Source of the DNA: CAYYTU01 sp964474655
GTDB taxonomy: Bacteria; Chloroflexota; Anaerolineae; B4-G1
Direction: 5' to 3'
DNA: 22,993 bases
Assembly: GCA_964474655.1 (NCBI GenBank)
Contig: CAYYTU010000047.1
Coordinates: forward strand, 1-22,993
Below, piece after piece: positions 15,309 through 22,453 of the stretch. Position 1 is the first letter of the stretch. Every line of letters begins with the position of its first letter. A program made the position numbers and the translations under genes. The notes under the pieces were generated by a model. It searched no databases and was not told the origin of the DNA. It saw nothing but the letters and a program-made list of their open reading frames with translations.

Positions 15309-17039
15309 TTAGAACTCCCCTATCTCTCCGACGCGGAACCGTTCAATGGCCAGGAAGCCCAGCGTGCAGGCCAGCATCAGCAGCGTGGACATCGCCAGCG
15401 CCTGGCCGTAGTTGACCATACCGGGCCGGCCGAGGAAGCGGTAGATGGCGACCGGCATCGTCGGGCGCTCCGGGCGGGCGATCAGGCTGGTGGCCCCGAA
15501 CTCGCCCATCGAGATGGTGAAGGCGAAGACCGCGCCGACCAGCATCGCCCGCGCCACGATCGGCAGATCGACCTCGCGCCAGACCCGCCAGGGCGAGGCG
15601 CCCATCATCGCCGCGGCCTCGCGCAGCTGGGGGCGGATGGAGCGCAGTGCCGGCAGCACGCTGCGCACCACGAAGGGCAGCGCGACCAGCGTGTGGGCCA
15701 GGATCACGAGCAGGGGCGACGTGCGCAGATTGAGCGGCGGCTCGTCCAGCGCGACGATGTAGCCCAGCCCCAGCGTCACCGCCGAGGTGCCCAGCGGGAG
15801 CATCAGGATCGGATCGAGCAGGCGGTGCAGGGCCCTGGCGTCCCCTCGATTGTTCAGCGCCGAGGCCGCCATCAGGCCCAGCACGACCGAGAGCACCGTC
15901 GTCGCCAGGGCGAAGCCCAGCGAGTTGCGTGCAGCGGCGATCGGCGGCACGTAGAAGAACGAGCCGCGCGGGTTTTGGAACAGCTGGCGGTAGTGGGTCA
16001 GCGAGAGACGCCCCGTGAGCGTCAGGGAGCGCTCGACCAGCGCCGCCAGCGGCGTCACCAGCAGGATCAGCATCAGCCCCACGTTGAGCCCCACGATGAG
16101 CCATTCGCGCCAGTGCTGCGGGCGACGTTGGGCCGCCTTTCGGGAGCGCAGCTCCACGGGCAGTGACGTGCGGGCCTGCAGGTGCGTGTACGCCACCATC
16201 AGCCCGAAGGTGAACAGGATCTGGAGCACGGACAGCGCCGCCGCCAGCGGCAGGTTCAGGTAATGGATCGTCTGGCGGTAGATTGCCACCTCCAGCGTGG
16301 CGAAGCGCGGTCCGCCCAGCACCAGGATGACGCCGAAGCTGGTGAAATCGAAGATGAAGACCAGAAGCGCCGCCGCGCCGATGGCCGGGGTCAGCAAGGG
16401 CAGCGTCACCTCGCGGAAGGCCCGCCAGCGGCTCGCGCCCAGCATCCGGGCCGCCTCCTCCACCTGAGGATCGAGGTTGGCCCAGTAAGTCCCCACGATG
16501 CGCAGCACCAGGGTGTAGTTGTAGAAGACGTGCGCCAGCAGGATGATCGCCAGCGTGTGCTGGAGATCGAGCAGCGGCTGTTCCAGGCCCAGGAGCCGCA
16601 TCAGGGCCACGTTGAGCGCGCCGTGCGGCCCCAGCAGCGCGGTGAAGGCCAGGGAGACGACGATGGTCGGCAGCACGAACGGCACCGTGGTCAGCGCCTG
16701 GAGGAGCGACTTACCCGGGAACTCGTAGCGGGCGAAGACGTAGGTGCCCGGCAGTGCCAGTGCCACTGTCAGCAGCGTCGAGAGCGTCGCCTGCCAGATC
16801 GTGAACCAGATCGTCTCCAGGTAACGTGGCGTGCTGAAGATTTTCTCCAGCGCGGTCAGGCTCAGTTCCCCTTCGGGTGCGAAGGAGAGCGTCAAGATCG
16901 AGCCGAGCGGATAGAAATAGAACAGGAGCAGGAAAGTGAGCGGGAGGAGGTAGACAAGTAGATGGATCGGCAGCTGGGCAAAAGGTCGTACATGCTGGGA
17001 TGTTCCTACTTGCCTACCGGTTCCCACGGTTCCCGTCAC
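15309..17039 (-). CDS. thiP: Thiamine ABC transporter permease, two fused permease domains
   Basis: The protein has 576 residues and about 12 membrane helices. It contains two copies of the binding-protein-dependent permease domain, each with its EAA loop that contacts the ATPase: EEAARMLGASRWRAFREVTLP (about 194-214) and REAAAMMGASPWRVWREVDLP (about 473-493). The double permease is the usual ThiP/FbpB layout. I prefer the GTG at 17039, which overlaps the upstream TGA as GTGA. A GTG at 17060 would add 7 residues and overlap by 25 bp, and a GTG at 17024 is also possible. The N-terminal residues before the first helix (GTVGTGRQVGTSQHV) are low-complexity and come from DNA resembling the octamer repeat upstream of the binding-protein gene. 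Substrate assigned from operon context. Confidence 0.9.
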   Translation of the reverse strand: MTGTVGTGRQVGTSQHVRPFAQLPIHLLVYLLPLTFLLLFYFYPLGSILTLSFAPEGELSLTALEKIFSTPRYLETIWFTIWQATLSTLLTVALALPGTYVFARYEFPGKSLLQALTTVPFVLPTIVVSLAFTALLGPHGALNVALMRLLGLEQPLLDLQHTLAIILLAHVFYNYTLVLRIVGTYWANLDPQVEEAARMLGASRWRAFREVTLPLLTPAIGAAALLVFIFDFTSFGVILVLGGPRFATLEVAIYRQTIHYLNLPLAAALSVLQILFTFGLMVAYTHLQARTSLPVELRSRKAAQRRPQHWREWLIVGLNVGLMLILLVTPLAALVERSLTLTGRLSLTHYRQLFQNPRGSFFYVPPIAAARNSLGFALATTVLSVVLGLMAASALNNRGDARALHRLLDPILMLPLGTSAVTLGLGYIVALDEPPLNLRTSPLLVILAHTLVALPFVVRSVLPALRSIRPQLREAAAMMGASPWRVWREVDLPIVARAMLVGAVFAFTISMGEFGATSLIARPERPTMPVAIYRFLGRPGMVNYGQALAMSTLLMLACTLGFLAIERFRVGEIGEF

Positions 17040-18106
17040 TGGAGCACCGTCTCGGTCCACGCCTCGATCCAGGTCTCGCGGCTGGCTTCGATGGCCGTGT
17101 GGCCGACGCTGATCGGGTTATCTGGGATGACGGCGAACTGGGCGAACACCTCGGGCAGGTCCGCCTCCTCGTTGGCCGGGAAGACGAACATGTTAAGGGG
17201 GATGTCCTCCTGGAACGTCTGACCGAGCATAAAGTCTACCCAGGCTCGGGCCAGATCGGGGTTTTGAGCGTTCCTCAGGACGCCGACGAACTCGATCTGG
17301 CGGAAGCAGCTGCCGTTGCCGACGACCACGCCGGTCGGCGCCTCCTCGAAGGGCTCCTCGGCAAAGTGGGCCTCCACCGGCGGGCTGCTGGCGTAGCTGA
17401 CGACGATGGGCCGGTCGCCTCCGCCGCCGTAGGTGAACTGCTCGTAGTAGGCCTCGCTCCAGCCCTCGGTCACCAGCACGTCGTTCGCCTCCAGATCGGC
17501 CCAGTAGTCGAGCCAGGTGTAGTGGCCCTCTTCGCCGAAGTGGCCGATGGTCGCCAGCATAAAAGCCAGGCCCGGCGAGGACGTGGCGGGGTTCTCCACC
17601 ACGGTCAGGCCCTCGTAGTCGGGCTTCGTCAGATCCTCGAGCTGCGTCGGCGGCTCCAGCCCCTCGTCCTCGAACCAGGCGATGTCGTAGTTGAGGCAGA
17701 CGTCGCCGTAGTCCACCGGCAGCGCGCGATGCTGCTCGTCGATCTCCAGTCGATCGGGGATCTTCTCCAGCAGCGGCGATTCGTACGGCTCGAAGATGTC
17801 GGCCTCCAGGGCGCGGTTGAGCAGCGTGTTGTCGACGCCGTAGAGCACGTCGGCCAGCGGGTTATCCTTGCTCAAGATGGCTTGATTCAGCACCACACCG
17901 GCGTCGCCGGCCTTGAGGATCTCCACATTGGCGTTATGTTCCTCCTCGAAGGCGCCGAGGGTCTCCTCGCTGATGTCGAAGCTATCGTGTGTCATCACTC
18001 GCACAGTCTGCGGCTCCGCTGTGGAGGGTTCGGTCGGCTCCGTGTCAGGCCCGCAGCCGGCCAGTACTAACAATCCTGCCAAAACGAATATGGCTATGCG
18101 TTTCAT
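17036..18106 (-). CDS. thiB: Thiamine-binding lipoprotein of the ABC transporter
   Basis: The protein has 356 residues starting MKRIAIFVLAGLLVLAGCGPD: a lipoprotein signal peptide with lipobox LAGC and lipidated Cys18, then an acidic Thr/Glu/Pro linker. The mature part has ThiB-like segments THDSFDISEETLGAFEEE, GDAGVVLNQAILSKDNPLADVLYGVDNT and LPVDYGDVCLNYD, which fit the thiamine/iron-type type-2 binding fold. A strong ribosome site (GGAGGTG, 18117-18111) sits just ahead of ATG 18106, fixing the start. An open frame upstream to 18310 would add 68 residues, but these read through the tandem repeat and the end of the kinase gene and bury the signal peptide, so it is rejected. The gene captures thiamine, possibly also TMP or TPP, and delivers it to the permease. 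Confidence 0.92.
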   Translation of the reverse strand: MKRIAIFVLAGLLVLAGCGPDTEPTEPSTAEPQTVRVMTHDSFDISEETLGAFEEEHNANVEILKAGDAGVVLNQAILSKDNPLADVLYGVDNTLLNRALEADIFEPYESPLLEKIPDRLEIDEQHRALPVDYGDVCLNYDIAWFEDEGLEPPTQLEDLTKPDYEGLTVVENPATSSPGLAFMLATIGHFGEEGHYTWLDYWADLEANDVLVTEGWSEAYYEQFTYGGGGDRPIVVSYASSPPVEAHFAEEPFEEAPTGVVVGNGSCFRQIEFVGVLRNAQNPDLARAWVDFMLGQTFQEDIPLNMFVFPANEEADLPEVFAQFAVIPDNPISVGHTAIEASRETWIEAWTETVLQ

Positions 18107-18116
18107 CTTGCACCTC

Positions 18117-18185
18117 CTACTTACTACTTGCGCACTTGCCAACTTGCGTACTTGCCACTTGCACACTTGCCACTTACCTACTTGC
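18117..18185 (-). repeat. Tandem 7-8 bp repeat (GCAAGTNN) before thiB
   Basis: Read on the minus strand, about nine imperfect units of GCAAGTNN follow each other (GCAAGTAG, GTAAGTG, GCAAGTGT, GCAAGTG, GCAAGTAC, GCAAGTTG, GCAAGTGC, GCAAGTAG, TAAGTAG). They fill the whole gap between the kinase stop, whose TAG lies in the first unit, and the thiB ribosome site. Units alternate between 7 and 8 bases. A related run, GGCAAGTAGG, occurs near 17012 in the first codons of the permease. Confidence 0.85.
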
Positions 18186-18819
18186 TTTCGTGTCTCACCA
18201 CGCAGAGGAGCAACCCCTTCTGCACGCGCACGTGGGCTTCTTCTCTTGTCAGCACGTTGCTCACGCCCCGCGCTGGGCCGAAGCGTAACGTATCTTCGTG
18301 TAGTGGCCATTCGAGACCTTCAGCGGTCACGCCCTCGGCGTCGCCGCCCAGCGGGATGAGCGAGACGTTGTCGCCCGGTTCTCCCCTGATGGTCGCCTGG
18401 GTGCAGATCAGGAAGGCTGTCTGCGGCCCTTCGACGACGTGGACGTCGATGTTGCGCAGCTCGGGCATCGCCAGCAGCAGCAGATTGGCCACGGTCTGAT
18501 CGAGCCGTCCGCCCAGGGCTGCCAGAATGATGATCTCGTCCGCGCCTGCGCGCGCGGCGTGGAGAAGCGCCAGCTCCAGATCGGTCTCGTCCTTCCGTGC
18601 GGGGAAGGCGATGGTCTCTACGCCGGTGGACGCTAGGCGCTCTTGTTCGCCATCTGCAAGCGAATCGAAGTCACCGATCACGACGTCTGGCGTGATATCG
18701 ACGGATCGGGCGTGCTCGGTGCCGCCGTCGGCGGCGATGACGAGATCATCCGGGCGGACGCTCTCTCGGGCTTGTTCGGGATGATTCAGCTTCCCGTTGG
18801 CAAAGATAACGACGCGCAT
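18178..18819 (-). CDS. thiN: Thiamine pyrophosphokinase
   Basis: The protein has 213 residues. Conserved TPK segments appear in order: VIAADGG (27-33), VIGDFDS (47-53), KDETDLELAL (76-85), LGGRLDQTVANL (102-113), then SLIPL, AEGLEWPL and a GPARGVSN segment. The enzyme transfers the pyrophosphate of ATP onto free thiamine, giving TPP in one step, so it fits a salvage operon that imports thiamine. ATG 18819 is chosen because GGGGGGTG (18830-18823) is correctly spaced before it; the GTG at 18825, inside that purine run, would add only two residues. The gene is first in the operon, directly behind the TPP riboswitch and terminator, and is followed by thiB after the repeat-filled 71-bp gap. Confidence 0.95.
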   Translation of the reverse strand: MRVVIFANGKLNHPEQARESVRPDDLVIAADGGTEHARSVDITPDVVIGDFDSLADGEQERLASTGVETIAFPARKDETDLELALLHAARAGADEIIILAALGGRLDQTVANLLLLAMPELRNIDVHVVEGPQTAFLICTQATIRGEPGDNVSLIPLGGDAEGVTAEGLEWPLHEDTLRFGPARGVSNVLTREEAHVRVQKGLLLCVVRHESK

Positions 18820-18831
18820 TGTCACCCCCCG

Positions 18832-18866
18832 ATAAGAAAAAGCCGCCCCTGCCAGCGGGGCGGCTT
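18832..18866 (-). terminator. Intrinsic terminator of the TPP riboswitch expression platform
   Basis: A perfect 10-bp stem (AAGCCGCCCC at 18866-18857, GGGGCGGCTT at 18849-18840) with a 7-base loop is followed on the minus strand by TTTCTTATC, so the stem's own TT continues into a U-rich tail. It lies between the aptamer and the kinase gene. The loop and 5' arm (18858-18850) can instead pair with the aptamer 3' end. Confidence 0.92.
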
Positions 18867-18881
18867 CTTGCGCGTTTGGCT

Positions 18882-18993
18882 TACTCCCTCCGCTGGCATT
18901 ACCCAGATCAGGTGTTGAGGGTCGGCGCCGGTGGTTGCGCGTGCAACCGGGGCGTCACTCTCAGCCTGGCTCCCCAGGCTCCCCCGAAAAGTA
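18882..18993 (-). promoter_or_regulatory. TPP riboswitch (THI element)
   Basis: On the minus strand the conserved THI-box parts occur in the right order. P1 strands are TACT (18993-18990) and AGTA (18885-18882). Then come GGGGGAGCC, GGCTGAGAG (18966-18958), a variable P3 hairpin GGTTGC-ACGC-GCAACC (18948-18933), GACCC, and the pyrophosphate-side core ACCTGATCTGGGTAATGCCAGCG (18913-18891) followed by GAGGGAGT. It binds thiamine pyrophosphate. It precedes a kinase that makes TPP and a thiamine transporter, which fits feedback control, and the terminator right after it indicates a transcriptional OFF switch. Confidence 0.97.
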
Positions 18994-19042
18994 TGCAGCT
19001 TTTAAAATATCTCGGATCGCTTCCTGTGCTTGAATCAAATAA

Positions 19043-19070
19043 ATTATACTACGTTTACGCCAGTTGACAA
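19043..19070 (-). promoter_or_regulatory. Sigma70-type promoter of the thiamine operon
   Basis: On the minus strand TTGTCA (19070-19065) and a perfect TATAAT (19048-19043) are 16 bases apart. The start near 19036 leaves about 43 bases before the riboswitch P1 stem. Confidence 0.82.
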
Positions 19071-19220
19071 AGGCGCTTCTGCTTGGGCGCGTTTGTTATT
19101 GGATATTGGGGGACGTCTGGCGGGCTCCAGGGAACATTTTGTCCTTCTTTTTCGTCCAGTATGTGATGCGGATAGGCTTGGACAGATTGGAGTCTGTTAC
19201 TTTGGTGAAGGAGGCGTGAG
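19071..19220 (+). other. Serpin leader region, no clear promoter
   Basis: This 150-bp stretch separates the thiamine-operon promoter from the serpin gene. I found no plus-strand -35/-10 pair close to consensus. The only strong signal is the ribosome site AAGGAGG about 6 bases before the ATG at 19221. No ORF on either strand looks coding. Confidence 0.5.
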
Positions 19221-20525
19221 ATGAAACACCTACTGTTAGCTGCGATCGTTGTTGCGATGTTGGTCTTGACCGGTTGTGGTGGGGTGCCGTTGGACAGCGA
19301 TGGGGAGGTGGACGTGTCCGGCGAGGCGTTGAGCTCGAAGAAGCAGCGCGTTGATTCGCCCGGTGTGCCTGAATCGGATCTGGAGCAGCTGGTAGAAGGC
19401 AACAGCACGTTTGCGTTTGAGCTCTATCGCTCGTTGGTGGAGGAACATGGTAGCGAGAATCTCTTCTACTCACCGTACAGTATCTCCCTGGCCCTGGCGA
19501 TGACGTACGCCGGCGCTCAGGGGCTGACCGAGGAGCAGATGGCGGAAACGCTCCATTATCTGCTGCCGCGGGAGGCGCTCCATCCAGCGTTCAACACGCT
19601 GGATCAGGAGCTGGCGCAGCGCGGCGAGGACGCTGAAGGCAAGGATGACGAGGGGTTTCGCTTGAACATCGCCAACGCCATCTGGGGCCAGAAGGATTAC
19701 ACCTTCCGCGATGCATTCCTGGACACGCTGGCGGAGAATTACGGCGCCGGGCTGCGGGTGCTCGATTTCGCCAGCGCGCCGGAGGAGGCCCGTCAGTCCA
19801 TCAATGCTTGGGTCAGTGAGAAGACGGAGGGAAAGATCGAGGATTTACTGTCCAAGGGCGTCATTGATTCGATGACGCGTCTGGTGTTGACCAATGCTAT
19901 CTACTTCAACGCCGCCTGGGCCAATCCCTTCCAAGAGGGGGCTACCGAGGACGGCCCTTTCACCTTGCTCGATGGTGACGAGGTTACGGTGCCGCTGATG
20001 CGCCAGACCGAGTCCCTGGGCTATGTGGCAGGCGAGGATTATCAGGCGGTCGAGTTGCCTTACGATGGGCATGAGCTCTCGATGGTGATCGTGTTGCCTG
20101 AGACGGAAGCCTTTGAATCCTTCGAGCAGTCGTTGAGCGCCGATCAAATAGATTCAATCGTCGAGGATTTGGATTATCAAAAGGTTCGGCTCACTCTGCC
20201 CCGATTCGAGTATGAGTCGGGCTTCAGCTTGAAGGAGACGCTGGCGGCGATGGGCATGCCGGTGGCCTTCTCCGGCGAGGCGGATTTCTCCGGTATGACT
20301 GGGGACAGGAGCTTGTTCATCTCGGATATTTTGCATAAGGCCTTCGTCTCGGTGGATGAGGAGGGTACGGAGGCTGCCGCGGCCACAGCGGTGGTGATGA
20401 CGGAATCGGCAGCACCGGGGGAACCGGTCGACGTCACCGTCGATCATCCCTTCATCTTCCTGATTCGAGACATTGAAACCGGAGCGATTCTTTTCGTCGG
20501 GCGGGTGATCGACCCGAGTGTCTGA
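19221..20525 (+). CDS. Lipoprotein serpin (serine protease inhibitor family)
   Basis: The protein has 434 residues. The N-terminus MKHLLLAAIVVAMLVLTGCGG is a lipoprotein signal with lipobox LTGC and Cys19, followed by a ~40-residue flexible linker. The serpin fold then runs to the end: NLFYSPYSISLALAMTYAGA, LNIANAIWGQKDY, LVLTNAIYFNAAWANPF, VELPYDGHELSMVIVLP, and the signature DHPFIFLIRDIETGAILFVGRVIDP. The reactive-centre hinge EEGTEAAAATAVV (about 380-392) has small residues at the positions that must insert into the beta sheet, so it should be an inhibitory serpin. The scissile P1 residue lies somewhere in MTESAAPGEP, without Arg or Lys, arguing against a trypsin-like target. Exposed on the cell surface, it would trap proteases of neighbours or of the cell itself. 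ATG 19221 follows AAGGAGGCGTGAG. Confidence 0.95.
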   Translation: MKHLLLAAIVVAMLVLTGCGGVPLDSDGEVDVSGEALSSKKQRVDSPGVPESDLEQLVEGNSTFAFELYRSLVEEHGSENLFYSPYSISLALAMTYAGAQGLTEEQMAETLHYLLPREALHPAFNTLDQELAQRGEDAEGKDDEGFRLNIANAIWGQKDYTFRDAFLDTLAENYGAGLRVLDFASAPEEARQSINAWVSEKTEGKIEDLLSKGVIDSMTRLVLTNAIYFNAAWANPFQEGATEDGPFTLLDGDEVTVPLMRQTESLGYVAGEDYQAVELPYDGHELSMVIVLPETEAFESFEQSLSADQIDSIVEDLDYQKVRLTLPRFEYESGFSLKETLAAMGMPVAFSGEADFSGMTGDRSLFISDILHKAFVSVDEEGTEAAAATAVVMTESAAPGEPVDVTVDHPFIFLIRDIETGAILFVGRVIDPSV

Positions 20526-20719
20526 CGCCCACAAGGCGATGGGTGTAGCCTGGTGTTCGAAGCAAGTCGCTCAGCAAAAATGCCCTCAAGGCCACAGAGC
20601 GTCCTTAAAGCGTGAACAAGGCAAACGAAGATGGGGTTTGATACGCTCGATAAACGTGACTGTAAGCAATCTAAGTGTCTGGGCTGCCCTAGAATCGCTT
20701 CGTTTGCCCGTGAGGAAGC
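20526..20719. other. Non-coding stretch after the serpin gene, with an inverted repeat
   Basis: No ORF here resembles a real protein. A perfect 11-base inverted repeat (GGCAAACGAAG at 20620-20630, its complement at 20698-20708) encloses 67 bases, and shorter stems such as CAAAC/GTTTG lie inside. It ends directly at a strong terminator. It may be a structured 3' untranslated region of the serpin mRNA or a small RNA; no tRNA, 6S, SRP or RNase P hallmark was recognised. Confidence 0.45.
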
Positions 20720-20757
20720 AAAAAGCCCGCTGGCATCGCGCCGGCGGGCTTTTCTGT
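20720..20757 (+). terminator. Strong intrinsic terminator after the serpin gene
   Basis: A 14-bp stem with one G-U pair (20721-20734 with 20740-20753, AAAAGCCCGCTGGC as left arm) and a 5-base loop is followed by a T-rich tail (TTTTCTGTTT). The left side is A-rich (GCAAAAAG), so it could also stop transcription from the right. It closes the serpin unit and insulates the BCCT gene. Confidence 0.9.
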
Positions 20758-20832
20758 TTGTTCTATCAGCGTTGATAGCGGTGCGTTTCTGAGTCGATCT
20801 TGTTGTCGTCCGGTGTCCTATTTCCATCACGG

Positions 20833-20860
20833 TTGCAACCCCGATTGCTTGTGCTATAAT
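20833..20860 (+). promoter_or_regulatory. Sigma70-type promoter of the BCCT gene
   Basis: TTGCAA (20833-20838) and a perfect TATAAT (20855-20860) are 16 bases apart, with TGTGC just before the -10 box, resembling an extended -10. The expected start near 20867 leaves about 49 bases before ATG 20916. Confidence 0.85.
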
Positions 20861-20915
20861 CGCGCCGGTTTGCACGTTCTGTCCTCACGTTTCACCTAGT
20901 TGAAAAAGAGGTGTT

Positions 20916-22424
20916 ATGTCGCAATCTAATGATGAATGGCCGTTCGACCCTCTCATATTCTGGGTCTCGGCTACACTGACGATTCTGTTTGTACTCTGGT
21001 CCGTGCTCTTCCCGACGAATATGGAGAACGTAGTCAACACCGTTTTCAAATTCACGACCGAGGGCTGGGGATGGCTCTACCTGGTGACTGCCTTTGCGCT
21101 GGTTGTGGCCTGCTTCGTCCTGATGGTGACCAAATTCGGCGATATGAAATTGGGGCTTCCGGCGGATAAGCCGGAATTCTCTGACATTTCCTGGTTCGCG
21201 ATGCTCTTTGGGTCGGCGATTGCGGCCGGCATCGTTTTCTGGGGACCGGCCGAGCCGGCGTACCATTATATGACCCCGCCGCCTTACTTTGGCGGTGAGG
21301 CTGAAACGCCGCAGGCAGCAATGAACGCGATGACTTATTCTTTTTTCCACTGGGGCTTGAGCGCGTGGGCCATTTACGCAATGTTAGCTATACCTCTTTC
21401 GCACGTTTGCTTCACCAAGGGGTTGCCCTTCCGCTTCTCAAGCGCCTTCTACTATGTCTTCGGCGATCACGTGCGCGGCCTGGTGGGTAAGATCCTGGAC
21501 GTGCTCGCCGTCTTCGCCACGCTGGGCGGGCTGGCGACGACTACCGGGCTGGTCGCGCTTCAGCTCTCCAGCGGGCTCAAGTTTCAATACGGGCTGAACC
21601 TGCCGGCCAGCGCGACGTACATCATCATCGGCGTCCTGACGGCTATCTTTACGCTCGCCGTCTACACCGGCCTGGAGAAGGGGATCAAGTTCATCGGCGA
21701 TGTCAATATGTGGATCTTCATCGGCGTGTTCTTCTTCGTCTTCGTCTTCGGCCCGACGCTTTTCTTGATCAACCTGACCACCAGCTCCATCGGTCAGTAC
21801 CTGATTCACTTCTTGCCGATGAGCCTCTTCACAGCGCCCGGCTTCGATGGTAACTGGCTGGGCGATTGGACCATCTTCTATTGGGCCTGGTGGATCAGCT
21901 GGTCACCCTTCGTGGCCCTGTTCATCGCTCGTATCTCCAAAGGCCGCACGATCCGCGAGCTGGTGGCCGCCACGCTGGTGCTGCCGACGTTGGCCGACTT
22001 CCTGTGGTACGGCGTCGTCGGCGGGGCCGGTATTCACTTCGACATCACGGGCGTGTTGAGCGAGCATGGCGTCGAGAGCGCGGTATTCGCCACGGTCCAA
22101 CACCTCCCGCTGACTGGCGTGCTGGCCATCGCGTTGCTCTTTCTGATCGCTACCTTTTTCCTGACCAGCGCGAACTCGGCGGCGCTGGCCCTCTCGATGT
22201 TCGTCTCCGGCAAGGAGAATCCGGGTCGAAGCCTGCGTGCTTTCTGGGGCGTCGCCCTGGGCGCTGTGGCCGCGGTGCTGGCCGGGACCGGCAGCCTTCA
22301 GGTCATTCAGACAGCATCAATCGCCACGGCGTTTCCGTTGGTGTTCCTGCTGTTGGCTTTGCTCTACGGGACGTTCAAGGGCTTACAGGATTACCGCGCC
22401 GAGATGAAGCACGACAAGGAGTAA
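20916..22424 (+). CDS. BCCT-family betaine/choline/carnitine-type transporter
   Basis: The protein has 502 residues and about 12 membrane helices. The family signature is clear at 318-348: WTIFYWAWWISWSPFV followed by ARISKGRTIRE. The aromatic ligand box is complete, with W146, W151 and Y154 (FFHWGLSAWAIY) and W323, W325, W326 and W329, so a quaternary-ammonium osmolyte such as glycine betaine is the expected substrate. The first helix of the inverted repeat reads GSAIAAGIVFWGPAEP (99-114) rather than the GMGIG motif of the Na+-coupled BetP type, so the coupling ion is uncertain. The C-terminal tail after the last helix is only about 15 residues, without the long charged osmosensory tail of BetP. 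AGAGGTG precedes ATG 20916. It stands alone between its own promoter and a non-coding region. Confidence 0.93.
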   Translation: MSQSNDEWPFDPLIFWVSATLTILFVLWSVLFPTNMENVVNTVFKFTTEGWGWLYLVTAFALVVACFVLMVTKFGDMKLGLPADKPEFSDISWFAMLFGSAIAAGIVFWGPAEPAYHYMTPPPYFGGEAETPQAAMNAMTYSFFHWGLSAWAIYAMLAIPLSHVCFTKGLPFRFSSAFYYVFGDHVRGLVGKILDVLAVFATLGGLATTTGLVALQLSSGLKFQYGLNLPASATYIIIGVLTAIFTLAVYTGLEKGIKFIGDVNMWIFIGVFFFVFVFGPTLFLINLTTSSIGQYLIHFLPMSLFTAPGFDGNWLGDWTIFYWAWWISWSPFVALFIARISKGRTIRELVAATLVLPTLADFLWYGVVGGAGIHFDITGVLSEHGVESAVFATVQHLPLTGVLAIALLFLIATFFLTSANSAALALSMFVSGKENPGRSLRAFWGVALGAVAAVLAGTGSLQVIQTASIATAFPLVFLLLALLYGTFKGLQDYRAEMKHDKE

Positions 22425-22453
22425 GGCCTGCTTCAACCCGGCAGGGAGGTTGA

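Noticed and set aside
17000..18070. Plus-strand open frame opposite the thiamine-binding protein
   Set aside because: It lies antisense to thiB, has repetitive Val/Gly/Arg composition and no motif; it is a shadow of the GC-rich coding strand.
18107..18310. A 68-residue N-terminal extension of the thiamine-binding protein
   Set aside because: It would overlap the kinase gene, translate the tandem repeat and place the lipoprotein signal peptide internally. The GGAGGTG before ATG 18106 fixes the shorter start.
19064..19091. Consensus -35 box TTGACA on the plus strand ahead of the serpin gene
   Set aside because: No -10-like hexamer lies 15-19 bases downstream (the region is GC-rich), and the same bases form the minus-strand -35 box TTGTCA of the thiamine operon promoter.
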